From NCBI RefSeq assembly GCF_000377625.1, contig NZ_KB898329.1:147033-211032 (forward strand): a stretch of 64,000 nucleotides of DNA. Direction: 5' to 3'. Shown one piece after another: positions 17,108 to 26,629 of this stretch (within the stretch, counting starts at the first letter, position 1; every line of letters begins with the position of its first letter). The notes below the pieces were generated by a model, which was not told the origin of the DNA, searched no databases, and saw only the letters and a program-made list of their open reading frames with translations. The DNA is from Prevotella veroralis DSM 19559 = JCM 6290. Lineage in GTDB: Bacteria > Bacteroidota > Bacteroidia > Bacteroidales > Bacteroidaceae. The position numbers were made by a program, and so were the translations under genes.

Positions 17108-17146
17108 GACGAAACGCCTTTCTCATAGCAAGGAAGGCGTCTCGTC
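17108..17146. terminator. Imperfect hairpin in the spacer upstream of hipB
   Basis: GACGAAACGCCTT pairs partly with AAGGCGTCTCGTC. No gene lies on either side that clearly ends here. The remaining sequence of the 17061-17452 spacer shows only this hairpin and the palindrome at 17296. Confidence 0.4.
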
Positions 17147-17295
17147 AAATGAAGGGAAGCCCTACCTAATTTTGAGAGAAGGGGAGTTTGTCTAAAGAGA
17201 GATAGTTTGAACGAAAGTGATGTGGTGCCTCTCTCTATTTGATGTATGTTTACTGATAGTTATAAGTCATGTATTGTTGATTGAAAAGCCTGCTT

Positions 17296-17333
17296 CAAAG
17301 TAGGGACAGATGCCCTCGTCTGTCCCTACTTTG
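17296..17333. repeat. GGGACAGA palindrome, copy 2 (perfect 15-bp stem)
   Basis: CAAAGTAGGGACAGA, an 8-base loop, then TCTGTCCCTACTTTG. Stem pairing is perfect. It belongs to the same family as 8192-8230 and 22775-22810. It lies 120 bases downstream of the stop of the lipoprotein gene and may terminate its transcript. Confidence 0.75.
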
Positions 17334-17452
17334 TAGTGCTCTATTTCACAGAACAAATAACCAGTCCACTTGTTGACCGATCAACTCGTCAACTCGAAGT
17401 AACCATAATTTTGAATTATGAATTATGTTTTTTGAGCTAAAAAAGAGAGATC

Positions 17453-18268
17453 TTACTTCTTTATTGTGTCCTGCTTTGCAGCCTTTGCCTCAGCCTCTTG
17501 TGCTTCCTTGTTAGCCTCCATTGCACTCTTCTTACGATGGTATTGCATGACTTTCTTACCGAAGAGAGCAGCCATAGAATCGGCTGATAGGTAACGCATA
17601 GAGCCTGCATCAAAGCCAACAGAGTCTTGTGGAATACGGTGCCCACGCTCATCAATGGTGTCCTTGTATATATACAACCAACCGTTGTAGATATGCCAAC
17701 TGGTGTAAACAGTTACTTTCGGGTATTCTACAGGACTCTCATCTTCCAAAGAGTTTGACTTCATGATATATCCCACGGGGGACGCTTGATTATAACTCTT
17801 GAGCGTGAATCCATACTCTCGAGGGATGAAGAGAGCCTTCTTCAAAGAGTCACTCATCCCTGCAAGAATCTCATCTTCAGTCTTCGTTGGGTTAGGTTTC
17901 AACTTCGGAAGAACCTGAAACGTCCATGTCCCCTTCATCTGTTCAAGGTCGATAACCATAGCTGCTTCGTATGGATCAATAGGGTTCGGAAGAATCGCCA
18001 GTTTATCTCCAATCTGTATATCACCATATACCATGTTATTACGTTTAGCCGTCACAATGTCAAACTTTATAGGGTCTCCACCCTCATCAGGGAGGAAGAC
18101 TATGACCGAATCAGAGCACCCATCACATGCCAGTCCATATCGAGTACTATCACCTTTCAGACTTGTTTCAATGTCTATAGCCCCATGATCACCTGTTGAA
18201 GCTTGGTTATAACATGCCGTGAGCAACAATAGAGAGAGACTTAAAAGGGGGAAAAAGAAATTCTTCAT
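17453..18268 (-). CDS. Lipoprotein of unknown function
   Basis: A 271-residue protein with a lipoprotein signal: MKNFFFPLLSLSLLLLTAC, with the lipobox LLTAC and the lipidated Cys at residue 19. The mature part begins YNQASTGDHG. It contains a patch GLACDGCSDSVIVFLPDEGG (CDGC could bind a metal), and a highly charged, alanine- and lysine-rich C-terminal tail that is likely coiled or disordered. No family was recognised. Its promoter is at 18288-18295. Probably anchored in the outer membrane. Confidence 0.75.
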   Translation of the reverse strand: MKNFFFPLLSLSLLLLTACYNQASTGDHGAIDIETSLKGDSTRYGLACDGCSDSVIVFLPDEGGDPIKFDIVTAKRNNMVYGDIQIGDKLAILPNPIDPYEAAMVIDLEQMKGTWTFQVLPKLKPNPTKTEDEILAGMSDSLKKALFIPREYGFTLKSYNQASPVGYIMKSNSLEDESPVEYPKVTVYTSWHIYNGWLYIYKDTIDERGHRIPQDSVGFDAGSMRYLSADSMAALFGKKVMQYHRKKSAMEANKEAQEAEAKAAKQDTIKK

Positions 18269-18287
18269 GTACGTTGTTTTTATGCTG

Positions 18288-18295
18288 CAAAGATA
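18288..18295 (-). promoter_or_regulatory. -7 box of the lipoprotein gene
   Basis: On the minus strand TATCTTTG, about 20 bases ahead of the start codon. Confidence 0.55.
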
Positions 18296-18348
18296 GTCAA
18301 TTATTGCAAAAAATATTGTATGTCAGATGATTTTTGGAATTTTTTATC

Positions 18349-18356
18349 TAATTTTG
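18349..18356 (+). promoter_or_regulatory. -7 box of the carboxyltransferase-type gene
   Basis: TAATTTTG matches TAnnTTTG, about 56 bases ahead of the ATG at 18412. Confidence 0.5.
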
Positions 18357-18411
18357 CAAGCTGAGATTGCAGGTTGCAATCACCTTCATTTAGATAGAAA
18401 TAATATAAGAT

Positions 18412-20190
18412 ATGGGAAAGAAAATACAGTTCAGTCTCATTTACCGAGACATGTGGCAGAGCTCTGGTAAGTTCCAGCCACGTAAGGATGAGTTGGTACG
18501 TATAGCTCCTCTCTTTGTTGAGATGGGTTGTTTTGCGCGTGTAGAAACCAATGGTGGAGCCTTCGAACAGGTTAATTTGTTGGCTGGTGAGAACCCTAAT
18601 GAGGCTGTTCGTGCTTATACCAAGATTCTGCATGAGGCAGGTATCAAGACTCACATGCTTGATCGTGGCTTGAATGCTTTGCGTATGTATCCTGTTCCTG
18701 ACGATGTTCGTGCGATGATGTATCGTGTAAAGCATGCACAGGGCGTTGATATTACACGTCTTTTTGATGGTCTGAACGATATTCGTAACATTGCTCCTGC
18801 ATTGAAGTGGGCTAAGGAGGGAGGCATGACTCCACAGGGAACATTGTGTATCACAACTTCTCCTGTTCACACTTTGGATTATTATACCAAGTTGGCTGAT
18901 GAGGAAATCGCAGCTGGTGCAGAGGAAATCTGTTTAAAGGATATGGCTGGTATTGGTCAGCCTGCTTTCTTAGGTGAGCTTACTCGTCGTATTAAGGAGA
19001 AGCACCCAGATGTGTTGCTGGAGTATCATGGTCACTCAGGTCCAGGTCTTTCAATGGCATCTATGTTGGAAGTTGCTAAGAATGGAATCGATATCCTTGA
19101 TGTTGCTATGGAGCCATTGTCATGGGGTAAGGTGCACCCAGACGTTATCTCTGTACAAAGTATGTTGAAGAATGCAGGCTTTGATGTGCCAGAGATCAAT
19201 ATGGACGCCTATATGAAGGCGCGTGCTATGACACAGGAATTCATCGATGAGTGGTTGGGTTACTTCATTAATCCACAGAATAAGATCATGAGTTCATTGC
19301 TCCTTAGCTGTGGTTTGCCTGGTGGTATGATGGGTTCAATGATGGCCGACCTCGGTGGTATTCGCTCTACTATTAATAACCTCCGTAAGAAGAAAGGCGA
19401 GGAAGAACTCTCTGTTGACGATATGTTGATTAGATTGTTCGATGAGGTTGCTTATGTTTGGCCTCGTGTAGGATATCCTCCATTGGTAACTCCATTCTCA
19501 CAATATACTAAGAACATCGCATTGATGAACCTCCTCACTCTTGAGCAGGGTAAGGGACGCTTCGTTATGATGGACGATTCTATGTGGGGTATGATCCTCG
19601 GAAAGAGTGGTCGTGTACCAGGTGAGATCTGTCAAGAGTTGAAAGACTTAGCTAAGCAGAAGGGACTTGAGTTCACAGATGCAGACCCACATACATTGTT
19701 GAAGAACAATCTTGAGGATTTCCGCAAGGAAATGGACGAGAATGGTTGGGACTATGGTCAGGATGAGGAGGAACTCTTCGAATTGGCTATGCACCCAGAG
19801 CAGTATCGCAACTACAAGAGCGGACAGGCTAAGAAGAATTTCTTGGCTGATCTTCAAGCTGCTAAGGATGCTAAGCTCGGCGCAAAGGTTAGCCCAGAAG
19901 AGGCTGCAGCCTTTAAGCATGCAAAGGCAGATGCACTTGTTGCTCCTGTCAAAGGTCAGTTGTTCTGGGAGTTCCAGGGCGATGGTGAGGCTGCTCCAGC
20001 TGTAGAGCCATTCATTGGCAAGGAGTATAAAGAGGGCGATGCTTTCTGTTATATCCAGGCTCCTTGGGGCGAGTTCGTCACTGTTCCAGCTGCACTCGGT
20101 GGTAAGTTGGTTGAGATCAACGCTAAGCAAGGTGCTAAGGTGAACAAGGGCGATGTTATTGCTTACATTGAGCGTGAGCATGCTGAATAA
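18412..20190 (+). CDS. Carboxyltransferase-domain protein (OadA / pyruvate carboxylase B-like) with unbiotinylated C-terminal domain
   Basis: A 592-residue protein with an HMGL-like TIM barrel at about 1-300 (QFSLIYRDMWQSSGKF, FVEMGCFARVETNGGA, EICLKDMAGIGQP, LLEYHGHSGPGLSMA), a conserved carboxylase middle domain and a C-terminal biotinyl-like domain (about 510-592). Close relatives are alpha subunits of oxaloacetate decarboxylase and subunit B of pyruvate carboxylase. The usual biotin attachment motif MKM is absent: the corresponding stretch reads CYIQAPWGEFVTVPAALGGK, with no lysine in the turn. So the protein may not carry biotin itself. No beta or gamma subunits are nearby. Confidence 0.85.
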   Translation: MGKKIQFSLIYRDMWQSSGKFQPRKDELVRIAPLFVEMGCFARVETNGGAFEQVNLLAGENPNEAVRAYTKILHEAGIKTHMLDRGLNALRMYPVPDDVRAMMYRVKHAQGVDITRLFDGLNDIRNIAPALKWAKEGGMTPQGTLCITTSPVHTLDYYTKLADEEIAAGAEEICLKDMAGIGQPAFLGELTRRIKEKHPDVLLEYHGHSGPGLSMASMLEVAKNGIDILDVAMEPLSWGKVHPDVISVQSMLKNAGFDVPEINMDAYMKARAMTQEFIDEWLGYFINPQNKIMSSLLLSCGLPGGMMGSMMADLGGIRSTINNLRKKKGEEELSVDDMLIRLFDEVAYVWPRVGYPPLVTPFSQYTKNIALMNLLTLEQGKGRFVMMDDSMWGMILGKSGRVPGEICQELKDLAKQKGLEFTDADPHTLLKNNLEDFRKEMDENGWDYGQDEEELFELAMHPEQYRNYKSGQAKKNFLADLQAAKDAKLGAKVSPEEAAAFKHAKADALVAPVKGQLFWEFQGDGEAAPAVEPFIGKEYKEGDAFCYIQAPWGEFVTVPAALGGKLVEINAKQGAKVNKGDVIAYIEREHAE

Positions 20191-20213
20191 GTAAAACACA
20201 TTAAAAAAATATT

Positions 20214-20254
20214 AAGTCACGGTCTATTACTATTGAGTGAGACCGTGACTTTTT
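20214..20254 (+). terminator. Strong terminator after the carboxyltransferase gene
   Basis: AAGTCACGGTCT (20214-20225) and AGACCGTGACTT (20240-20251) form a perfect 12-bp stem with a 14-base loop followed by TTT. It shows that the following HD-domain gene cannot start before about 20255. Confidence 0.85.
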
Positions 20255-20265
20255 CGTTTATGACT

Positions 20266-20802
20266 ATGGATTATCTTTCAATCATCAATAAGTATTACCC
20301 AACCGACAATGAGCTTCGTCACATCCTCTTAGTTCATAGTCGCAGTGTGGCTGATAAGGCATTAGCAATAGCGACTCATCATCCAGAATTAAAGCTTGAT
20401 TGTGCGTTCTTGGAGGAGGCTGCTATGTTGCATGATATAGGTATTTTCAAGTGCGATGCGGCTGGCATTCAGTGTTTCGGGACCGAACCTTACATCTGTC
20501 ACGGGCGTATCGGAGCAGAGTTATTAAGGTCAGAAGGCTTCCCACGTCATGCTCGTGTTTGTGAGCGACATACGGGTGCTGGGATTACAAAAGCGCAGAT
20601 TATAGCGCAAAATCTCCCTCTTCCGCAGCAAGATTTCCTACCCGAAACGATGGAAGAAAAGGTGATTTGTTATGCAGATAAATTCTTTTCTAAGACGCAC
20701 ATAGATCGAGAGAAGACGATTGAACAGGCGGAAAAGAGCCTATCGAAGTTCGGTGAAGAGGGTGTTCTCCGCTTCCGTGAGTGGGAAAAGTGCTTCGATT
20801 AG
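20266..20802 (+). CDS. HD-domain hydrolase
   Basis: A protein of 178 residues from the Met at 20266 (MDYLSIINKYYP). The HD domain has HSRSV near the N-terminus, EAAMLHDIGIFKC with the HD pair, HGRIGAELLRSEG, then CERHTGAGIT and YADKFFSK. The pattern fits the small HD/HDIG phosphohydrolase family often annotated as a predicted phosphohydrolase or tRNA-related HD protein; the substrate is unknown. A longer reading frame starts at 20233, but that codon is inside the preceding terminator hairpin, so 20260 or 20266 is preferred. Confidence 0.85.
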   Translation: MDYLSIINKYYPTDNELRHILLVHSRSVADKALAIATHHPELKLDCAFLEEAAMLHDIGIFKCDAAGIQCFGTEPYICHGRIGAELLRSEGFPRHARVCERHTGAGITKAQIIAQNLPLPQQDFLPETMEEKVICYADKFFSKTHIDREKTIEQAEKSLSKFGEEGVLRFREWEKCFD

Positions 20803-20958
20803 GTGCTTTTCTCTGCTGTTTTCTAATCTTTCCAATTATCTTTTTAGATGATTCGTATAGACGAATTCATTAAGAAGATATTTTACATTCTAAATTTCCG
20901 AATTAGCTCTTTCTAGAAACGAATATTGGTTTTTGGAGTCACTAAATACCAATAAACT

Positions 20959-21066
20959 CAAAACGATAGTACCTTTTTATGAAAAAGTACTATCGTTTTT
21001 GGTGAAAAGTAGTATCGTTTTCATGAAAAGTACTATCGTTTTTTACGAAAATAACCATCGTTTTGG
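20959..21066. repeat. Array of about 22-bp units with core GTACTATCGTTTT
   Basis: ATCGTTTT cores occur at 20992, 21014, 21035 and 21057, a period of 21-22 bases, with the consensus GAAAAGTACTATCGTTTT. An inverted copy (AAAACGATAGTAC at 20960-20972) precedes the first unit, so the left end folds as a hairpin. It lies in the 20803-21418 spacer, which holds no supported gene. Confidence 0.7.
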
Positions 21067-21382
21067 GCTAAAATATGCTCCAATTTCGTTAAAATCTATC
21101 TGCTTTCTTCTAATAATATGATAGCGTTATTTGTAACAGATTGGTTATTAGTCTATTAGAAGAACAAGACTTATTGCTCTCAAAAATCGAATATTTCGAG
21201 CAAAGTAAGTGGCTTTCCGGAATATCGCAGTAATAACCTATCAAATTTGCTATATTCTTTTACAAAACAAGCGGGCGTCTTCTGCTTCTATTCATTGTAT
21301 ATTCTATAGAAAAACAACTATCGAATTTCAGTGAAATAAGCTATTATTTAGTTTATTCTTATGTGCCTTTATGGAAAATGCT

Positions 21383-21390
21383 TACCTTTG
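21383..21390 (+). promoter_or_regulatory. -7 box of the histidine phosphatase gene
   Basis: TACCTTTG, 28 bases ahead of the ATG at 21419. It lies downstream of an earlier in-frame ATG at 21371, which is therefore excluded as a start. Confidence 0.6.
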
Positions 21391-21418
21391 TATTGCTATT
21401 AGAACAAATCAAAACGAT

Positions 21419-22714
21419 ATGAAAAAACATCTTTTTTGGCTTTGCGTGCTGGCATTTTCGGCATCTCTACACGTCACAGCACAATCGTTCAAACAGCAGA
21501 TTAGTGCTCATCCAGAACTTTCTGCCAACAATTACTTAGCTTATCCGATTCCTTCTGGTAAGCTGACACCTGCTCCGTCAGGCTATTTTCCTGTGTATCT
21601 CTCGCATTATGGGCGACATGGATCGCGCTATCTCATTCATGCGCAGCAATATCTTCGACCGATTGAAACGCTTGAGCGGGCAGATTCTGCTGGAGTTTTG
21701 ACGAATGAGGGGGTAGGTGTGTTGAAGAAATTACGCCTCATGTATGCAGAATCCTATAAGCGATGGGGCGAATTGACCCCTCTGGGAGCACAACAACATC
21801 AGCAGATTGCGAGAAGAATGTACGAACGTTTCCCATCTGTTTTTCGTGATTCTGTGTGGATAGATGCTAAGTCTACGGATGTTATCCGCTGTATTCTGTC
21901 CATGGAAAACGAACTGCAAGAGCTGATTCGACATAATCCTCGCTTGCGAATTAGGCATGATGCGAGTGCACATGATATGTATTTTATGAATCAATCAGAC
22001 AAAAAATTGTCTCACCAAAGGGATAGTAGTGCTGTAAAGAATACGATTGACGAATGGGGCAAACGCAATATTGACACAAAACCTTTGATGACTCGCCTCT
22101 TTAAGGATAAGGAATATGTGGCAAAGAAGGTGGATGTAGGGCAACTCTCATTCGATCTTTTCAGTCTGGCTAGTATTGTTCAGAACTCGGAAATACGTCA
22201 TTCGCTTTCATTGTACAATCTCTTTACTCCAGAAGAATTATACCGTCTTTGGGAACGTAGTAATGCTTGGTGGTATTTGCGTTATGCTAGTGCACCACAA
22301 AGCGGAGGTAATCAACCTTTTTCACAGCGCAATCTCTTGCGTAAGATCATCACTGATGCCGATTCTTGTTTGGCACTTCCTCATCCCGGTGCGACACTTC
22401 GTTTCGGACATGACACAATGGTGATGCCGTTGACCTGTCTGCTTAATCTGAATAATAGTGACATCAGAGTATCGGATATAGATAGTCTTGACCTGAAAGG
22501 TTGGAGTTCTACACGCATTGTACCTATGGCTGCTAACATTCAATTCATATTCTATAAAAATCTGAGGAAGCCTAAGGCTGAAACGCTTGTGAAAGTTTTA
22601 TTGAATGAAGAGGAAGCAACGCTGCCCCTCCCAAAGACTTCTACACCATATTATTATAAGTGGAGTGACTTCAAGAAGTATTATCTCTCAAAGCTAAACA
22701 GCTATCATGAGTAA
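21419..22714 (+). CDS. Secreted histidine-type acid phosphatase (phytase/MINPP-like)
   Basis: A 431-residue protein with a signal peptide (MKKHLFWLCVLAFSASLHVTAQ). The catalytic histidine motif is YLSHYGRHGSRYL (RHGSR) at about residues 65-70 and the second signature is LRFGHDTMVMPL, with the HD proton donor pair of the branch-2 histidine phosphatases. It is probably periplasmic or surface-exposed and hydrolyses organic phosphates such as inositol phosphates; Bacteroidetes MINPP homologues have this architecture. The start is chosen because the promoter at 21383 excludes the longer frame. Confidence 0.88.
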   Translation: MKKHLFWLCVLAFSASLHVTAQSFKQQISAHPELSANNYLAYPIPSGKLTPAPSGYFPVYLSHYGRHGSRYLIHAQQYLRPIETLERADSAGVLTNEGVGVLKKLRLMYAESYKRWGELTPLGAQQHQQIARRMYERFPSVFRDSVWIDAKSTDVIRCILSMENELQELIRHNPRLRIRHDASAHDMYFMNQSDKKLSHQRDSSAVKNTIDEWGKRNIDTKPLMTRLFKDKEYVAKKVDVGQLSFDLFSLASIVQNSEIRHSLSLYNLFTPEELYRLWERSNAWWYLRYASAPQSGGNQPFSQRNLLRKIITDADSCLALPHPGATLRFGHDTMVMPLTCLLNLNNSDIRVSDIDSLDLKGWSSTRIVPMAANIQFIFYKNLRKPKAETLVKVLLNEEEATLPLPKTSTPYYYKWSDFKKYYLSKLNSYHE

Positions 22715-22774
22715 AGAGGTAAGGAATATTCTTGTCTGGTAAGTAGCGTGGAAAGGCAAGATAATATAAAACAG

Positions 22775-22810
22775 AAAGTAGGGACAGACACCTTTGTCTG
22801 TCCCTACTTT
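22775..22810. terminator. GGGACAGA palindrome, copy 3, terminator of the phosphatase gene
   Basis: AAAGTAGGGACAGA and TCTGTCCCTACTTT form a perfect 14-bp stem with an 8-base loop, followed by TTTGATG, 60 bases after the stop codon. Confidence 0.8.
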
Positions 22811-22906
22811 TTTGATGTTATTTTCTTAGATGTGGACCTGGTGGTAAATGAACTTACCTATATCAGTCCTTGATATTCAGAAATTTAGCCGAACCTCAAT
22901 TTTTAC

Positions 22907-23107
22907 TGTAGCCAATCTGTAGCCATTTCAGATATTTTTGAGAGAACGCACAGAAGTTGCATAGACTTCTTGTTTTCGGGTTCAAAGTTACAAAAAGATG
23001 ATACATCTTCCAAATATTTGACTAAAAATGTTTTAGAAAGCTTGTGGCTACAATTTTTCAGTGCACGGTGCAAGACCTATCTATATATAGGCTTGCACCG
23101 TGCACTG
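22907..23107. other. Putative attachment-site (att) region
   Basis: TGTAGCCA occurs at 22907-22914 and 22918-22925, and again inverted (TGGCTACA) at 23045-23052. AGAAGT and ACTTCT at 22952-22957 and 22965-22970 form a 7-base-spaced inverted repeat. At 23059-23107 a hairpin has perfect 16-bp arms (CAGTGCACGGTGCAAG and its complement). Direct and inverted short sites next to an excisionase operon suggest arm- and core-type sites of a tyrosine recombinase, but no integrase gene and no second copy are present in the window. Confidence 0.45.
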
Positions 23108-23250
23108 AAGAGCCTTGCCACTTGTGATATACTGCTGATAATCAATATATAAAATGGTATTATATTACCAGACAATGGTATTTTGATATTCCGTTAGAAG
23201 CTCATTTCATTAGGAACTTTGCAGCCATAATCATTATAGTCCAATGTATT

Positions 23251-23730
23251 ATGGCAAACAAAAACAGCAACTCAGAACAAAAGGGACACCTGTACATCGG
23301 TTGTCCTACGCTTGAAACTTTAGCTCTTTCATGCGTCAATGCAAAAGATGCTGCTCATACAAGTAGCATCGAGTATTCAAATTTCCTAAAGGCTTGCAAA
23401 ATGGAAAAGGACATCAGAATCAGCACATATCGGAAATGTGCAGCAGGTTTAGGAAAAGAAGTTCTAATCATACATCTGCCTTTGGGAACCATAGAGTCGA
23501 TGACCAAACCCAAAGCCCATGTGAAGAATCTTTATGAAACAATTGAACTGGATGAACTGATCAAGGTTTTAATGAAGGTTATGCCAAGTGATGGAATGAA
23601 GATAGTGAACTTCATGGAAGAGTTCAAAGGGCATCTAACAAGACACGACAAGGAGAACCTGATGAAACCCTTTCTGTCAGCTATTGTAGAACTTTGCCAA
23701 AACTTACTTAATGATGATGGAAAACCATGA
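23251..23730 (+). CDS. Hypothetical protein of mobile-element replication operon
   Basis: A 159-residue soluble protein I do not recognise. It has no membrane segment; the C-terminal half is helical (TIELDELIKVLMKVMPSDG, then FKGHLTRHDKENLMKPF). It is the first of four overlapping genes (overlaps of 20, 4 and 13 bases) that end in an excisionase-like HTH gene, so it probably takes part in regulation or replication of an integrated element. Confidence 0.6.
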   Translation: MANKNSNSEQKGHLYIGCPTLETLALSCVNAKDAAHTSSIEYSNFLKACKMEKDIRISTYRKCAAGLGKEVLIIHLPLGTIESMTKPKAHVKNLYETIELDELIKVLMKVMPSDGMKIVNFMEEFKGHLTRHDKENLMKPFLSAIVELCQNLLNDDGKP

Positions 23731-24109
23731 AACACGCTCCCTAATGAATGAGCTTCAAACTCTTCGCGAAGAGTTCAGGCAGATAGCCTGCTTTATCAGA
23801 GAGCTAAAGCGTGACTACTCTGTATTAGAAGAGAAAATAGAGTTAAGTACGGCAGATGTCTTGCATCTGCTTGGTATATCTAAGGCATCCCTTGCCAGAT
23901 GGCGGGAAGCGAACTCTATTCCTTACCGCTATGTATCAAGTAATCATGTGGTCTATCCATTCAAAGGACTCTACCTTTCTGTAAAGACAGGTAGGGCTAC
24001 ATTCAAGGGCTTTCGCCGCTTGGAGGCTTTGCAGCGTCTGAACGCCTACAAGGATGGTGTCCTTAAAGGCTACATGGGGGATTCTCAAACCTTATTTGAA
24101 GAACTATGA
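23711..24109 (+). CDS. Helix-turn-helix DNA-binding protein (element-encoded)
   Basis: A 132-residue protein with an N-terminal coiled-coil stretch (MNELQTLREEFRQIACFI) and a helix-turn-helix at about 50-75 (ELSTADVLHLLGISKASLAR, then WREANSIPYRY). This is the MerR/excisionase-like fold used by small element-encoded regulators. It overlaps the upstream gene by 20 bases and the primase gene by 4 bases, so the operon is translationally coupled. Confidence 0.7.
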   Translation: MMMENHETRSLMNELQTLREEFRQIACFIRELKRDYSVLEEKIELSTADVLHLLGISKASLARWREANSIPYRYVSSNHVVYPFKGLYLSVKTGRATFKGFRRLEALQRLNAYKDGVLKGYMGDSQTLFEEL

Positions 24110-26172
24110 ACATCAAAGAAGAAATACTAAGCCGGACGAACAAAGGACTGGAGGTGTTCTGCTTCTACATGCCCATCAACTTTGTACCCAAGCGCAACTT
24201 CCGTAATCCATTGTATGACGATAGGCGTGCATCATGCAATATCTACCTCGATAATAAGTCTGGCTGCTACCGCATGAAGGACTTTGGCAATGACGCCTAC
24301 TCAGGTGATTGTTTCTGGTTTGCTGCAACTATGCTCGGTTTGGACGTGAGAAAAGATTTTATGAATGTTCTTGAAACAATCATCAGAGATTTACAACTCA
24401 ATATTCGTCTTGAAGAAAGAAAAGAATATGGTAATAAGCGACCTGTCTTAATAAAACCTTCAAAGCAGCCTATATTACCTCCACCCGACCTTAATACTTC
24501 CATGACAAGCGAGAAGTGGTTTACATATATCGAACAGCCCTTTGGAGAAGAGGAACGAAATTATTGGCGACGATACGGCATTGATACCAGGACTTTGCTA
24601 CGCTTCCATGTTAAATCATTAGCACGCTATGAATCCGTTTCAAGTCAGGGCAAGCCATTCTCACTTGTTTCTACGCGAGAAGAGCCTATGTTTGCTTATT
24701 GCCTTGGCAGGTTTGTGAAAGTTTATCGTCCCAATAGTAAATTGCGCTTCCTCTATGGAGGCAAGGAGGTGGATGACTATGTGTTTGGTTTTGAGCAGTT
24801 GCCCTGCAAAGGCGATATGATATTCATTACGGGGGGAGAGAAGGATGTGCTTTCACTCTCGGCTCATGGATTCAATGCCATCTGTTTCAACAGCGAGACA
24901 GCACAGATACCAGAGAATATCATTGAGGGACTATTGCTCCGTTTTCGACATCTAATCATATTGTATGATACGGATGAAACAGGACTAAGAGAAACTAAAC
25001 GACAAGTCGAAGCTCTATCCAAGTTTAAGGTGCTTCACTTAACATTGCCCTTACAAGGCACAAAAACAGAAAAGGATATTTCCGATTACTTTGCCTTAGG
25101 CAATGGTTCGGAAGGTTTAAAGGCACTGCTTTCTGATATGTTTACCCAAATGTATGCACAGACGATGATGATATTGCAATCTTGTGAAATAGACTATGAC
25201 AATCCTCCCGATGCCTCGAAGTCGGTGGTAGCAGTAAACGGCGTACCCCTCGGTACACAGGATAATCTGTTCTGCATCACTGGCGGAGAAGGAACAGGCA
25301 AAAGCAACTACATTGCTGCCATTCTTGCCGGTACTCTTGGTGCAGAACGCTTACAACCAGAACAAACTTTGGGATTGGAGGTAACCGCCAACCCCAAAAG
25401 ATTAGCTGTACTCCATTACGATACAGAGCAATCAGAAGCACAGTTGCATAAGAATTTGGGGAAGACACTTCGTCGGGCAGGAGTCACGTCTGTACCAGAG
25501 TTCTACCATTCTCTTTATTTGGCTTCACTTTCTCGTAAAGATAGATTGAAAATTATTCGTGAGAGTATGGACTTGTTTCACCATAAGCACGGAGGAATAC
25601 ATCTTGTGGTAATTGACGGCATTGCAGACTTGATACGATCTGCCAATGACGAAACGGAGAGTATAGCCATTGTGGATGAACTCTATCGTTTGGCAGGAAT
25701 CTATAATACTTGCATCATCTGTGTGCTCCATTTTGTCCCTAACGGTATTAAGTTGCGTGGACATATTGGTTCCGAATTACAGCGCAAGGCGGCAGGTATT
25801 CTCTCCATAGAGAAAGACGATAACCCTGAATATTCGGTTGTAAAAGCTCTGAAGGTGCGTGACGGCAGTCCACTCGATGTGCCGATGATGCTTTTCGGCT
25901 GGGACAAAGATGCGGATATGCACGTCTATCGTGGAGAGAAGTCGAAAGAGGATAAAGAAAAGCGTAAGACGGATGAACTTTTGGCTGTTGTAAAATCAGC
26001 TTTCCATACCAAGCTAAGACTCTCATATCAAGAACTATGTGACGTATTGATGCGTGAAATGGAAATCAAAGACCGAACGGCAAAGAAGTACATTGCCTAT
26101 ATGAAAGAGCAGTGTATATTGTCGCAGGACGCAAGTGGTAACTATCAAAAGGGTGAGCTATGCCATACTTAG
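24106..26172 (+). CDS. Toprim / RecA-like primase-helicase of an integrative element
   Basis: A 688-residue protein. The N-terminus (about 1-110) resembles a CHC2-like primase zinc region ([18 protein letters not shown]). A Toprim domain follows near 240-310 ([20 protein letters not shown], then [12 protein letters not shown]). The C-terminal half is RecA/RepA-like with Walker A GGEGTGKS near residue 393 and Walker [12 protein letters not shown]. This combination supports self-priming and unwinding during replication of the element. It overlaps the upstream and downstream genes. Confidence 0.85.
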   Translation: MNIKEEILSRTNKGLEVFCFYMPINFVPKRNFRNPLYDDRRASCNIYLDNKSGCYRMKDFGNDAYSGDCFWFAATMLGLDVRKDFMNVLETIIRDLQLNIRLEERKEYGNKRPVLIKPSKQPILPPPDLNTSMTSEKWFTYIEQPFGEEERNYWRRYGIDTRTLLRFHVKSLARYESVSSQGKPFSLVSTREEPMFAYCLGRFVKVYRPNSKLRFLYGGKEVDDYVFGFEQLPCKGDMIFITGGEKDVLSLSAHGFNAICFNSETAQIPENIIEGLLLRFRHLIILYDTDETGLRETKRQVEALSKFKVLHLTLPLQGTKTEKDISDYFALGNGSEGLKALLSDMFTQMYAQTMMILQSCEIDYDNPPDASKSVVAVNGVPLGTQDNLFCITGGEGTGKSNYIAAILAGTLGAERLQPEQTLGLEVTANPKRLAVLHYDTEQSEAQLHKNLGKTLRRAGVTSVPEFYHSLYLASLSRKDRLKIIRESMDLFHHKHGGIHLVVIDGIADLIRSANDETESIAIVDELYRLAGIYNTCIICVLHFVPNGIKLRGHIGSELQRKAAGILSIEKDDNPEYSVVKALKVRDGSPLDVPMMLFGWDKDADMHVYRGEKSKEDKEKRKTDELLAVVKSAFHTKLRLSYQELCDVLMREMEIKDRTAKKYIAYMKEQCILSQDASGNYQKGELCHT

Positions 26173-26468
26173 AACAGACAACAGAGAACGATTGGTGCAA
26201 GCGATTGTTTGACAGCTTGAGAACTATCGAGAGCAAACTCGACCAACTGCTTGTGATGAAAGAGCAATCTGTTGACACAACTATTCATCCGCCTCTTAAA
26301 CCAGAGTATCTTGACATAATCGACGTGTCGAAGATTCTCAAAGTAGAGCAGAAAACCATTTACAATTGGGTATGGGCAGGAAAGATCCCATATCTCAAAG
26401 CGAATGGTAGACTGCTGTTTCTTCGTGACGAGATAGACGATATGCTTCATAAACGAGAATGTTGGTGA
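26160..26468 (+). CDS. Excisionase-like HTH protein
   Basis: A 102-residue protein with a winged HTH of the HTH_17/excisionase class at about 55-98: [20 protein letters not shown] followed by [15 protein letters not shown] and [10 protein letters not shown]. Members of this class act as Xis-like architectural factors or regulators in Bacteroidetes mobile elements. It overlaps the primase gene by 13 bases and ends the operon. Confidence 0.8.
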   Translation: MPYLEQTTENDWCKRLFDSLRTIESKLDQLLVMKEQSVDTTIHPPLKPEYLDIIDVSKILKVEQKTIYNWVWAGKIPYLKANGRLLFLRDEIDDMLHKRECW

Positions 26469-26629
26469 TCAACAAGCAATTTGTTTATTGCCGAATTCTA
26501 ACTTATGGCACATCTTAAAATAGACATGAATATGAAGAAGATAGTTAAATTTTAGGACGGTAAATCAACTATTAGTTTATTTGTGGGAATTATTTTCAAC
26601 CAATAAGCTATTATTTGAAATGATTTGCT

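Noticed and set aside
22972..22995. tRNA T-arm fragment (GGGTTCAAAG)
   Set aside because: The stretch looks like a T-loop, but no stem or other tRNA arm is present on either side.
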